The notes under the pieces: generated by a model | Databases searched by the model: none | Seen by the model: the letters and a program-made list of their open reading frames with translations, nothing else | What the model was told of the DNA's origin: nothing | Made by a program: the position numbers and the translations under genes | In this document: piece after piece, positions 1 to 7,293 of the stretch | Layout: each line of letters opens with the position of its first letter | Position numbering within the stretch: the stretch's first letter is position 1 | DNA from: Bacillota bacterium | GTDB taxonomy: Bacteria; Bacillota; Clostridia; Peptostreptococcales; Anaerovoracaceae | DNA: 32,745 nucleotides | Assembly (NCBI GenBank): GCA_017556505.1 | Contig: JAFYNS010000075.1 | Location: 1 to 32,745 of the forward strand | Reading direction: 5' to 3'

Positions 1-19
1 GTCCCTTATCCAGTTTCAT
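1..19 (-). CDS. 5' end of an unidentified gene, cut by window edge
   Basis: Only six codons (MKLDKG) are visible before the window ends. The ATG at 19-17 is chosen because a good ribosome binding site (AAAGGACGG, about 28-36 on this strand) lies eight bases upstream, and a near-consensus promoter with operators lies upstream of that. A nearer upstream ATG at 26-24 runs into a stop after six codons and is rejected. The product cannot be named from six residues. The promoter architecture suggests a repressor-controlled, possibly autoregulated, gene or operon. Confidence 0.5.
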
Positions 20-70
20 ACGTCATACCGTCCTTTCTTTATCTACATTCAGATTTTATTCTAATTTACT

Positions 71-118
71 TAGATAATCTATGTACATTTCTTAGTTGTA
101 TTATACATAGATTATCTA
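71..118. promoter_or_regulatory. Paired operator: inverted 15-bp copies over the promoter
   Basis: TAGATAATCTATGTA (71-85) and its exact reverse complement TACATAGATTATCTA (104-118) flank an 18-base spacer. Each arm also contains an 11-bp near-palindrome (TAGAT, one base, ATCTA). One copy sits between the -35 and -10 boxes, the other just downstream of the predicted start of transcription. That is a classic arrangement for steric repression by a dimeric repressor. The cognate regulator is not identifiable; it may be the gene at the left edge. Confidence 0.65.
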
Positions 119-128
119 TGCAAGTCAA
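100..128 (-). promoter_or_regulatory. Sigma-A type promoter for the left-edge gene
   Basis: On the minus strand TTGACT (128-123) and TATAAT (105-100) are separated by exactly 17 bases. This is the best vegetative promoter in the window. Transcription would begin near 93 and give a leader of about 75 bases before the ATG at 19. The 17-base spacer contains one copy of the palindrome described in the next entry. Confidence 0.8.
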
Positions 129-453
129 CTGAATCTTTATAATTTCCATGTGGCTTGAAAATGCCATCATCTCAAATAAAGCATTTTTAAAATTTGGGAT
201 GCATACTTTTCGGTTAAATCATTATGCTTCACATTTTGTCCTAATATCTTCTTTTATTACATGTCGAAAACACACGAAAATAGTCGATAAAAGCGGTAAA
301 AAAGAATTTTGCTCTTGCTATTATGGCCATTTCTTTTTTCTAATCTGTTTCACCCCATCCCATTTTTCAAAAAACTGATTTCTGAGGTGGATTGAATATC
401 AAAGAACCTTAAATCTGCCGGTAATTATACGAATTCTTATAACTACTCTTGTA
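129..453. other. AT-rich intergenic stretch, no supported gene
   Basis: About 325 bases clearly richer in A and T than the rest of the window. A 76-codon open frame at 148-378 on the plus strand has no ribosome binding site, no recognisable domain and a low-complexity hydrophobic tail, so it is not called. A short frame preceded by GAGGTGG near 385 stops after six codons. No RNA gene or further promoter is convincing here. Confidence 0.5.
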
Positions 454-486
454 TAAAAAAAGAAAAAGGGCAGATCCCTGCCCTTT
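454..486 (-). terminator. Rho-independent terminator of the MarR/ABC/PPOX unit
   Basis: On the minus strand the nine-base stem AAAGGGCAG / CTGCCCTTT with a four-base loop (465-486) is followed by a run of thirteen T interrupted by a single C (464-454 and beyond). It lies 24 bases after the stop codon of the FMN-binding protein gene and closes the operon that starts with the MarR gene. Confidence 0.88.
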
Positions 487-509
487 CATCTCGTTGATAA
501 GTATGTAAA

Positions 510-1028
510 TTATCTATCCAGTGTGCCTTCCTTGCGCGCCATCATCAGTTCTTTTGCTTCTTTTCCGGTCAGATGTTCAATGTCGATGGCATATACCCAT
601 GCTCCGGTGCAGGCATCGGTTTTAGCGTGACGCACATGTTCCGGAATCATGGAAGACATGGAGTCTACCAGGGCACGGAAGCCCTGGATCTTTTCTTCGC
701 CATCCAGCTTGCGTACGCGGCCCATAGCGATAACGCTGCGGTACAGAGTGGAGTACTTTTCACCTTCCACTTCATTGTAGTCAATCACGGTAAAGCTGCA
801 CTTTGGACCGCCGATTGCCTGGTCTATTTCCAGACAGTCTGTCTTGTAGCCACGGCGTGCAGAGTGGAAGTAAATCTTTCCATCCTTATATGCGTAGTTC
901 ATCGGTACGCCGTAAGGGAAATCATCGTCCCCCATTACGCACAGCGTGCCTACATTGTTGCGAACCAGTACCTCTTCCGTCACTTCCGGTACCAGCAGCT
1001 GTGCCGCTCTGAACATTCTTCTGATCAT
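510..1028 (-). CDS. Pyridoxamine 5'-phosphate oxidase-like FMN-binding split-barrel protein (NimA-like)
   Basis: A 172-residue cytosolic protein of the PPOX/FMN split-barrel superfamily. Residues about 18-60 give the family pattern: a short helix, LVRNNVGTLCVMG, a DDFPYGVPMNYAY strand pair and KIYFHSARRGYK, in which the H and the basic residues normally contact FMN phosphate. Members include 5-nitroimidazole resistance proteins and poorly defined flavoprotein reductases, so the substrate is unknown. The start is supported by AGGAGG about nine bases upstream. It lies 13 bases after the ABC transporter gene and before the terminator, so it is the last gene of the MarR/ABC unit. This suggests a role in modifying a compound that the exporter also handles, which is inference. 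Confidence 0.82.
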   Translation of the reverse strand: MIRRMFRAAQLLVPEVTEEVLVRNNVGTLCVMGDDDFPYGVPMNYAYKDGKIYFHSARRGYKTDCLEIDQAIGGPKCSFTVIDYNEVEGEKYSTLYRSVIAMGRVRKLDGEEKIQGFRALVDSMSSMIPEHVRHAKTDACTGAWVYAIDIEHLTGKEAKELMMARKEGTLDR

Positions 1029-1041
1029 TTCCTTTTTCCTC

Positions 1042-3033
1042 CTAATCTAACTCAAAGGCCCCAGTATACAGCTGATAGTAACGGCCTTTCTCTTCCATTA
1101 AGTGTTCATGGTCGCCTCGTTCGATGATGCGTCCCTGATCCATTACCATAATAACATCTGAATTCTGAATTGTCGACAGTCTGTGTGCAATGACGAAGAC
1201 GGTTCTTCCATGCATCAGATTGTCCATGCCGCGCTGTACGATGGCTTCTGTACGGGTATCGATAGAAGATGTAGCCTCATCCAGAATCATGACCGGCGGA
1301 TCTGCCACCGCCGCACGGGCAATGGAAATCAGCTGACGCTGTCCCTGAGACAGGCCGCTGCCGTCACCTTCCAGCACCGTATCATAACCGTCCGGCAGCA
1401 TACGGATGAAACCGTCCGCATTGGCAAGTTTTGCCGCGGCGATACACTCTTCATCGGTGGCATCCAGCTTACCGTAACGGATATTTTCCATGACGGTACC
1501 GGTGAACAGGTTTACGTCCTGCAGAACGATACCCAGGGAATTTCGCAGATCCGCTTTACGGATGTTGTTGATGTTGATGCCGTCGTAGCGGATTTTACCG
1601 TCGTCGATGTCGTAGAACCGGTTAATCAGGTTGGTAATGGTGGTTTTTCCGGCTCCCGTAGCGCCCACCAGGGCAACTTTCTGGCCGGGCTCTGCATACA
1701 GAGTAATGTCGTGGAGCACTTCCTTTTCTTCGGTGTAGCCGAAGTCCACCTGATACATGGTAATCCGGCCTTCCATGGGCACCAGTTCAAAACCTTCCGC
1801 CGCGTTCACATCGCGGTTTTCGTGGTTCTGGCGAACGGTAACGCCGTTTGGCACCTTCCATGCCCAGTGACCGGTACGCTGCGGACATTCGGTCATTTCA
1901 CCGCCCTCGTCCACACAGACATTTACCAGGGTCACGCTTCCGTGGTCTTCTTCCGGCTTTTCATCCAGCAGCTTGAAAATACGTGCTGCCCCGGCCATGG
2001 CCATGACAACTGCATTCAGCTGGTTGGAAATCTGTGTAATCGGGTTCACAAAGTTACGTGACAGCGTCAGGAAGGAAGCGATAGTACCCAGTGTCAGCAC
2101 CGGTTCCCCGCCGATGGACAGGTTTGCAACCCCTGTGATACCCATGACACCGCCGATTACTGCCACTGCTACGTAGAGCACATAACCCAGATTTCCCATA
2201 ATCGGCATCAGGATGTTGGCCATGGTGTTGGCGCTTGTGGATGCTTCGCACAGCTGCCGGTTTTTCTCATCAAAATCTTTTTTCGCGGCCTCTTCGTGGC
2301 AGAATACTTTCACCACTTTCTGACCGTTGATCATTTCTTCAATATAGCCGTTCAGCTCGCCCAGGTTCTTCTGCTGCTTCATGAAGAAGCCGCCGCTCTT
2401 TCCGGCGATTTTGCCGGCAAGTATCACCATGAGCACTGCGAAGCCTACCACAACCAGAGTCAGCCAGACTGACAGGTGGAGCATGGAGCAGAGCACTGCA
2501 ATCATGGAGACGATGGAACTGAACAGGTTTGGCAGAGACTGCGCCAGCATCTGACGCAGAGTATCTGCATCGTTGGTACAATGGCTCATCACTTCGCCAT
2601 GGGTCCGTGTATCGAAATAGCGAACCGGCAGGTTCTGCATATGAGCAAACATCTCATCACGGATATCTTTTAAAGTACTCTGAGCTACCACCGCCATGGT
2701 GATAGTGGAGAAGAAGTTTGCGAAAATCCCTGCTCCGAAAATGATGCATACATTTCCGATGGCCTTCAGAAGCCCGTTAAACTGCGGGTTTGCCTGTGTC
2801 AGCATTGGGAGAATATGATCGTCAATCAGGCTCTGGATAAACAGAGAAGATGCCACACTGGCAACTGCACTGACCAGAATGCAGATCATCACAAACAGAA
2901 GACGGAACTTGTAATCCCCCAGGTAGGTGAGCAGTCTTTTGATGGTTCCTTTTTCAATTTTCATGCCGGGAGGCGGTGCCATACCGCGGCGTCCTCCCGG
3001 ACCGTGTCCCGGGCCTCTCATTGGTTCTGCCAT
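1042..3033 (-). CDS. ABC exporter half-transporter with the intact catalytic ATP-binding residues
   Basis: A 663-residue type IV ABC exporter subunit, with a transmembrane domain followed by a nucleotide-binding domain. A Gly/Pro-rich tail (1-24) precedes transmembrane helices in about 40-330. The nucleotide domain shows Walker A GATGAGKTT (about 457-465), a divergent signature LSQGQ (561-565), Walker B VMILDE with the catalytic glutamate (E586), the D-loop SSIDTRTE and switch His617 (VIAHRLS). A polar, cysteine-containing insert of roughly 50 residues (about 366-415) precedes the first nucleotide-domain strand. The ATG overlaps the stop of the preceding ABC gene (TAATG), preceded by GGAGGTG. 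The partner supplies a degenerate Walker B and switch, so the pair is expected to form an asymmetric drug exporter of the BmrCD/TM287-288 kind. The substrate is unknown. Confidence 0.92.
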   Translation of the reverse strand: MAEPMRGPGHGPGGRRGMAPPPGMKIEKGTIKRLLTYLGDYKFRLLFVMICILVSAVASVASSLFIQSLIDDHILPMLTQANPQFNGLLKAIGNVCIIFGAGIFANFFSTITMAVVAQSTLKDIRDEMFAHMQNLPVRYFDTRTHGEVMSHCTNDADTLRQMLAQSLPNLFSSIVSMIAVLCSMLHLSVWLTLVVVGFAVLMVILAGKIAGKSGGFFMKQQKNLGELNGYIEEMINGQKVVKVFCHEEAAKKDFDEKNRQLCEASTSANTMANILMPIMGNLGYVLYVAVAVIGGVMGITGVANLSIGGEPVLTLGTIASFLTLSRNFVNPITQISNQLNAVVMAMAGAARIFKLLDEKPEEDHGSVTLVNVCVDEGGEMTECPQRTGHWAWKVPNGVTVRQNHENRDVNAAEGFELVPMEGRITMYQVDFGYTEEKEVLHDITLYAEPGQKVALVGATGAGKTTITNLINRFYDIDDGKIRYDGININNIRKADLRNSLGIVLQDVNLFTGTVMENIRYGKLDATDEECIAAAKLANADGFIRMLPDGYDTVLEGDGSGLSQGQRQLISIARAAVADPPVMILDEATSSIDTRTEAIVQRGMDNLMHGRTVFVIAHRLSTIQNSDVIMVMDQGRIIERGDHEHLMEEKGRYYQLYTGAFELD

Positions 3034-4802
3034 TATACGGCACCTCCTTCCCCTAAAGTCGCTTTATTCTGGGACTCATAAACTTCCCGGTAAATATCGC
3101 TGGTTTCCAGCAGTTCTTCGTGGGTTCCCACTGCGGCAATCCGGCCGTCATCCAGAACCACAATCTTATCCGCATCCTGAACGGAAGCCACGCGCTGTGC
3201 GATAATGATTTTGGTGGTATCCGGAATTTCCTCTGCAAAAGCCTTCCGGATCATGGCATCGGTCTTCATGTCCACCGCACTGGTGGAGTCGTCCAGAATG
3301 AGGATCTTCGGCTTGGCAATCAGTGCACGGGCGATACATAGTCTCTGTCTCTGACCTCCGGATACATTGGTACCGCCCTGTTCGATGTGGCTGTCATACC
3401 CATCCGGCATCTGGCTGATAAACTCATCGGCACAGGCCAGGCGGCACACCCGCTGAATTTCTTCATCGGTGGCATCTGCAGCACCCCAGCGCAGGTTTTC
3501 CTTAATGGTTCCGGAGAAGAGCACATTCTTCTGCAGCACCATGGCTACCTGCTTGCGCAGCACTTCCAGATCGTAATGGCGGACATCCACTCCGCCTACC
3601 TTCACACTTCCGGAAGTCACATCGTAAAGACGCGGAATCATCTGCACCAGAGTGGACTTGGAGGAACCAGTGCCCCCCAGAATACCCACGGTTTCACCGG
3701 ATGCAATGTGCAGGTTAATATCATTCAGGGCGTTTCGGCCGGTATGGCCTTCCCCCTTCTTATAGGCAAAATCCACATGTTCGAAGACTACGGAACCGTC
3801 GGTCACTTCCATTACCGGATTTTCCGGAGTGATAATGTCGCTTTCTTCCTCCAGGATTTCCACGATACGGTTTCCTGCCGCACGGGCCATGGTCAGCATC
3901 ATGAAAATCATACCCAGCATCATCAGGCTCATGAGGATCTGCATGGTATAAGTAACCAAACTCATGAGTTCCCCTGTGGACAGACCCAGATCCGCGTTGT
4001 TTCCGGAAGCAATCACAGCCTTGGCGCCAATCCAGGAAATGAGCAGAATGCAGGTATACATACACAGCTGCATCAGCGGGGAAACGAAGGCCATCATCTT
4101 TTCTGCCTTGACGAAGTCCTTGTAAATGCCGCCGGACATGGTCTGGAATTTTTCAGTTTCAAACTTCTGACGGTTGAAGGACTTCACTACGCGGACAGCA
4201 TAGAGATTTTCCTGAACCACGTTGTTCAGCTTGTCATAATTCTTAAACACCCGGTCGAAAATCGGATGTACAAACTTCATGATAAACAACAGGCCGATAA
4301 GCAGAACCGGAATATTGCCGACGAAAATAAGGCACATCTTTGGATCAATCTTATATGCCGCTGCAAAAGAGAACACCAGCATGCCCGGTGAACGGACGGC
4401 CACTCGGGTCAGCATCTGAAAGGCCATCTGCACATTGGATACGTCCGTGGTCAGACGGGTCACAATGCTGGCTGTGCTGAAGTGGTCAATGTTGGAGAAA
4501 GAATAGTCCTGGACCTTATAGTACATGGCCCGGCGCAGATTCTTTGCGAAACCGTTGGAAGCCACTGCTGCCGTCCGTCCGGACAGAGCACCGAAAAACA
4601 GTGCCAGCAGAGCAGCCGCAAGCAGAAATGCCCCGTATTTCAAAATCACGTTCATATTCCCCTGCTCGATACCCTGGTCAATCAGGTCCGCCATAATCAG
4701 CGGAATTCCAATGTCCATAATAACTTCCAGCATGACAAACAGCGGTGTCATCACGGTCTGTTTTTTATACTCACCGATATACGGTGCCAGCTTTTTTATC
4801 AA
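3033..4802 (-). CDS. ABC exporter half-transporter with a degenerate ATP site
   Basis: A 589-residue ABC exporter subunit: membrane helices in about 15-310, nucleotide-binding domain in about 335-575. Walker A is GGTGSSKST (376-384) and the signature VSGGQRQ (480-486) is canonical. Walker B is LILDD (501-505), with Asp in place of catalytic Glu, and the switch histidine is replaced by Gln (IIIAQRV, Q536). Asp-for-Glu with Gln-for-His is the known hallmark of the regulatory half of heterodimeric exporters such as TM287, and the partner gene has the complementary altered signature. The first codon is TTG, since the only upstream in-frame codon is followed by a stop; it overlaps the MarR stop as TTGA, so translation is probably coupled. 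The next ATG would remove the first membrane helix. Confidence 0.92.
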   Translation of the reverse strand: MIKKLAPYIGEYKKQTVMTPLFVMLEVIMDIGIPLIMADLIDQGIEQGNMNVILKYGAFLLAAALLALFFGALSGRTAAVASNGFAKNLRRAMYYKVQDYSFSNIDHFSTASIVTRLTTDVSNVQMAFQMLTRVAVRSPGMLVFSFAAAYKIDPKMCLIFVGNIPVLLIGLLFIMKFVHPIFDRVFKNYDKLNNVVQENLYAVRVVKSFNRQKFETEKFQTMSGGIYKDFVKAEKMMAFVSPLMQLCMYTCILLISWIGAKAVIASGNNADLGLSTGELMSLVTYTMQILMSLMMLGMIFMMLTMARAAGNRIVEILEEESDIITPENPVMEVTDGSVVFEHVDFAYKKGEGHTGRNALNDINLHIASGETVGILGGTGSSKSTLVQMIPRLYDVTSGSVKVGGVDVRHYDLEVLRKQVAMVLQKNVLFSGTIKENLRWGAADATDEEIQRVCRLACADEFISQMPDGYDSHIEQGGTNVSGGQRQRLCIARALIAKPKILILDDSTSAVDMKTDAMIRKAFAEEIPDTTKIIIAQRVASVQDADKIVVLDDGRIAAVGTHEELLETSDIYREVYESQNKATLGEGGAV

Positions 4803-5266
4803 TCCTCATTTACCTCACTTTCGCTATATAAATTATCCAGAATACGGTTCAAATATCCTGTCAGCTGCGTTTTTTCTTCTTCTGAAAAGTCTCTGGTCAG
4901 CAGTTCTTCCAGATTCTTTCGTTTTTCTTCCATCTGGTCCGCAATTTCTACCGCCGCATCGGTCAGCACAATCTGACGGAGACGGGCATCTTCTTTTACG
5001 GTGCACCGCTTAATAAACCCCTTTTTTTCCATCAGTGTCAGTACCTTGGATGCGGTGGACCGGGTCACATTAAAGGCCTTTTCCAGGTCCTTCTGATAGA
5101 TAGGCTGATCTTTGTGGCAGTTCAGATAACCGATAATCCAAAGATTCTTTCCGGTCATCCCTTCCAGCTCACGTACCATGGGATCGTTATCTCCCATACG
5201 GTGAACGCCGTTATGAATCATGCCCAGCAGCCGTCCTACTTCCTGAACAGACTTACCATTTTTCAT
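4799..5266 (-). CDS. MarR-family transcriptional regulator
   Basis: A 155-residue winged-helix regulator. Residues about 40-100 show the MarR pattern: a helix starting LWIIGYL, the recognition region QKDLEKAFNVTRSTASKVL (58-76), and the wing KRCTVKEDARLRQIVLT (86-102) with the family's D-x-R element. Flanking helices would form the dimer interface. The ATG at 5266 follows a G-rich ribosome binding site (AAAGGGGG). It is the first gene of a unit with the two ABC subunits and the FMN-binding protein, with coupled or overlapping junctions. A large palindrome covers its own promoter, so it most likely represses itself and the exporter until a ligand binds. The ligand is unknown. Confidence 0.92.
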   Translation of the reverse strand: MKNGKSVQEVGRLLGMIHNGVHRMGDNDPMVRELEGMTGKNLWIIGYLNCHKDQPIYQKDLEKAFNVTRSTASKVLTLMEKKGFIKRCTVKEDARLRQIVLTDAAVEIADQMEEKRKNLEELLTRDFSEEEKTQLTGYLNRILDNLYSESEVNED

Positions 5267-5302
5267 CTCTTTTTCCCCCTTTTTGCGAAATACTCCAAAA
5301 AA

Positions 5303-5345
5303 TAAAATTGCCGCATATCAAATTGTTTGATATGCAACAATTTTA
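5303..5345. promoter_or_regulatory. MarR operator: 43-bp palindrome covering the -10 box and start site
   Basis: The inner arms GCATATCAAA (5313-5322) and TTTGATATGC (5326-5335) are perfect and centred on 5324. Two mismatched pairs further out, TAAAATTG (5303-5310) and CAATTTTA (5338-5345) are again perfect around the same centre. The outer arm includes the -10 hexamer and the inner arm covers the predicted transcription start. MarR proteins bind such palindromes. The double length suggests two dimers or very tight repression. Confidence 0.75.
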
Positions 5346-5368
5346 CTATCATGATTCTTTTCCGTCAA
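5340..5368 (-). promoter_or_regulatory. Promoter of the MarR/ABC/PPOX operon
   Basis: On the minus strand TTGACG (5368-5363) and TAAAAT (5345-5340) are separated by 17 bases. Transcription should start near 5333, inside the palindrome, about 67 bases upstream of the MarR ATG. Confidence 0.7.
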
Positions 5369-5400
5369 TGGTTCCCAAAGAAAACTCACAGAAACTTCAT

Positions 5401-5634
5401 TTACTTCTTATTGGCGTTTCTTCTGGACTGTGCCGTGGTTCCCTTCGGGCTGAAATCGTAATTCCAGTTAATCTTTTCGCCTTTGATGCGCATTCCGATA
5501 TAAATACATACGAAACCGCCAATTACCGCCACATAGTAAATCAGGTTTGGAATATCCACCAGATAGCGGTTTACCATCATCGGCAGTACGATTAATACGA
5601 AACCAATGGCATAAAAAATTGTACCTTTGCTCAT
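5401..5634 (-). CDS. Small two-helix membrane protein of unknown function
   Basis: 77 residues. Two hydrophobic segments (about 5-22 and 30-48) with a short polar turn RYLVDIPN, then a basic, mostly hydrophilic tail ending in KK, consistent with an inner-membrane hairpin whose tail faces the cytoplasm. No family was recognised. It follows the class V aminotransferase gene by 10 bases, so it belongs to the end of the seven-gene unit starting with malic enzyme. No clear terminator follows; the next signals are the MarR promoter and operator. Confidence 0.7.
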   Translation of the reverse strand: MSKGTIFYAIGFVLIVLPMMVNRYLVDIPNLIYYVAVIGGFVCIYIGMRIKGEKINWNYDFSPKGTTAQSRRNANKK

Positions 5635-5644
5635 TCTTTTCTCC

Positions 5645-6721
5645 TTAAGCTAATAAATATAAATCATCTAAACCCAGTAAATCCATCAGGGCCCAGATGG
5701 TATCGTTTACTTCCATTCGGTCATTGAAATATCCGAAACTGAAACGTGTCAGACCCTGTTCTGCGGTACCCAGTACCTCGTGCATTCGGCTTGCACCGTG
5801 AAGCCCCGCCTTGCAGACAATTCCAAAGTTTTTCAGCATGTGTTCAGAAACCTGCTCCGGTGTGAATCCGTCCACGCGAATAGATACGGTGGCAATTTTC
5901 GTATTGGTACCGAAATCACCGTAAACTTCTACTGCATCCATGGATTTGGTCGCCTCGAAGAAGCGTTTTGCCAGGCGGTGCGGCAGCATGGAAATTCCGT
6001 ATATTCCCTTCTCGAAGATGTATTCAAGACCTGCGCAGTAACCGCCCAGTTTAACCGGATCAACTGGTTTCAGTGCTTCTGCCAGCTCCGGCTTTTCTTC
6101 CAGCACCGGAACCAGACCTTCCTTAAACTGCTCCATCAGGCCTTCCTTCAGGCAGATTCCGCCGACCCCTTTCGGACCCATCATCTTTTTGTATCCTGTG
6201 AAGCAGTATACATCAATTCCCAGATCTTCCAGACGAACTTCCGTTGCTCCTGCTGTCTGACATCCGTCAGAAATCACCAGAAGCTTATGACGGCGTGCAA
6301 TGGTTGTGAGACGGTCCATATCCGCAATATTTCCAGTTACACTGCAGCCGTGTGCACATACGATAGCGCGGGTGTTTGGACGGATTAAACCTTCAATTTC
6401 ATCATAATTAAGAACACCATAAACGTTTGCTCCCAGCGTGGAAAATTCCACGCCATGAACTGCTGCCAGTTCTTCAGCCAGATCCCAGGTCGCATCCACA
6501 TCCATGACAGAAAGAATAATATGGTCGCCCTTCTTAATAAAAGCCCGCAGTGCCAGTTCCACTGCCTGACTGCCGCTGTGGGTAAAAATTACATTCTCAG
6601 GATTCTTCATGCAGAATAATTTCGCGGTAAGGGCCTTTGCCTGCGCTTCTGTGGCTGGCGCTGCATTCTTCACGCCTTCCGGTTTCTGCAAAGTTTTCGC
6701 TGCATTATTTAAAAAAACCAT
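5645..6721 (-). CDS. Class V aminotransferase, cysteine desulfurase-like, without the catalytic cysteine
   Basis: 358 residues, PLP-dependent fold type I. The start FLNNAAKTLQKP resembles the NNAAT-KP opening of cysteine desulfurase family proteins, but the stretch between it and ENVIFTHSGSQAVELAL is about 20 residues shorter than usual. HGCSVTGN (124-131) and SDGCQTAGA (161-169) match the PLP ring and pyridine-nitrogen regions. FTGYKKMMGPKGVG (174-187) contains the Schiff-base lysine, probably K178. In desulfurases the later motif reads AGLHCAP; here it is AGLHGAS, with Gly309 at the persulfide cysteine. The following GTAEQGLTRFSFGYFN is well conserved. Sulfur transfer from cysteine by the usual route is therefore unlikely, and another PLP lyase or transaminase activity is possible. 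It lies 22 bases after the nicotinamidase-like gene. Confidence 0.85.
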   Translation of the reverse strand: MVFLNNAAKTLQKPEGVKNAAPATEAQAKALTAKLFCMKNPENVIFTHSGSQAVELALRAFIKKGDHIILSVMDVDATWDLAEELAAVHGVEFSTLGANVYGVLNYDEIEGLIRPNTRAIVCAHGCSVTGNIADMDRLTTIARRHKLLVISDGCQTAGATEVRLEDLGIDVYCFTGYKKMMGPKGVGGICLKEGLMEQFKEGLVPVLEEKPELAEALKPVDPVKLGGYCAGLEYIFEKGIYGISMLPHRLAKRFFEATKSMDAVEVYGDFGTNTKIATVSIRVDGFTPEQVSEHMLKNFGIVCKAGLHGASRMHEVLGTAEQGLTRFSFGYFNDRMEVNDTIWALMDLLGLDDLYLLA

Positions 6722-6743
6722 AAACTCACCAAGTTCCTTTCTC

Positions 6744-7280
6744 TTAACGAATTACCTGTACATGGATACTTTCCATTACTTTCAGAGCAGCCTCCTGCAG
6801 GCTGTCATCATTGCTTGCCACCAGGGCTGCATTCACAATCTGCGGTACATCTGGCATGGCTGCTTTCACCACCGCAATATTTGACAGTACACAGATATTG
6901 GTCACCACGCCGCAGAACTCCACACTTTCGTATTCGCTGCCGCGGTTTCTCAGATAATCTGCCAGCTCCAGACTTCCAAAGGTCGGCTTACTGAAGACCA
7001 GGTCATGTTTGCCCTTCAGAGCAGCTACCTTTCCGTAAAGCTGCCATCCGTCCTCACCGTCCATGCAGTGGGGAACCGGCAGATTCTTTCCTTCCTGACT
7101 GTCCATGTAATGACGGTCATGGGTGTCCATGGTGAAAATAATTTCCGCACCATCCCCCAGACTTCGGTACTCGCAGATTTTTTCTGCGATTCCCTCCTCC
7201 AGTGCTGTGGCCTGCGGACAGCCCAGCGCTCCATTCACAAAATCGTTCTGGTAGTCTACTACAATCAGTAATTTTTTCAT
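6744..7280 (-). CDS. Isochorismatase-superfamily cysteine hydrolase, nicotinamidase-like
   Basis: 178 residues. The catalytic triad of this superfamily is complete: D9 (VVDYQNDF), K98 (FSKPTFGS) and C130 (GVVTNICVLS). D52, H54 (MDTH) and H71 (VPHC) stand where nicotinamidases bind their metal, which favours nicotinamidase over isochorismatase. The length is typical for PncA-like enzymes. The expected reaction is nicotinamide to nicotinate plus ammonia, the first step of pyridine salvage, in the cytosol; related amidases on other substrates cannot be excluded. It lies 13 bases after the Fe-S flavoprotein gene, in an operon that also encodes a NadD-like domain, which supports a pyridine-nucleotide role by context. 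Confidence 0.82.
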   Translation of the reverse strand: MKKLLIVVDYQNDFVNGALGCPQATALEEGIAEKICEYRSLGDGAEIIFTMDTHDRHYMDSQEGKNLPVPHCMDGEDGWQLYGKVAALKGKHDLVFSKPTFGSLELADYLRNRGSEYESVEFCGVVTNICVLSNIAVVKAAMPDVPQIVNAALVASNDDSLQEAALKVMESIHVQVIR

Positions 7281-7293
7281 TTCTGTTCACCCC

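Noticed and set aside
148-378. 76-codon plus-strand frame in the AT-rich flank
   Set aside because: No ribosome binding site, no domain, AT-driven composition; no promoter directed towards it.
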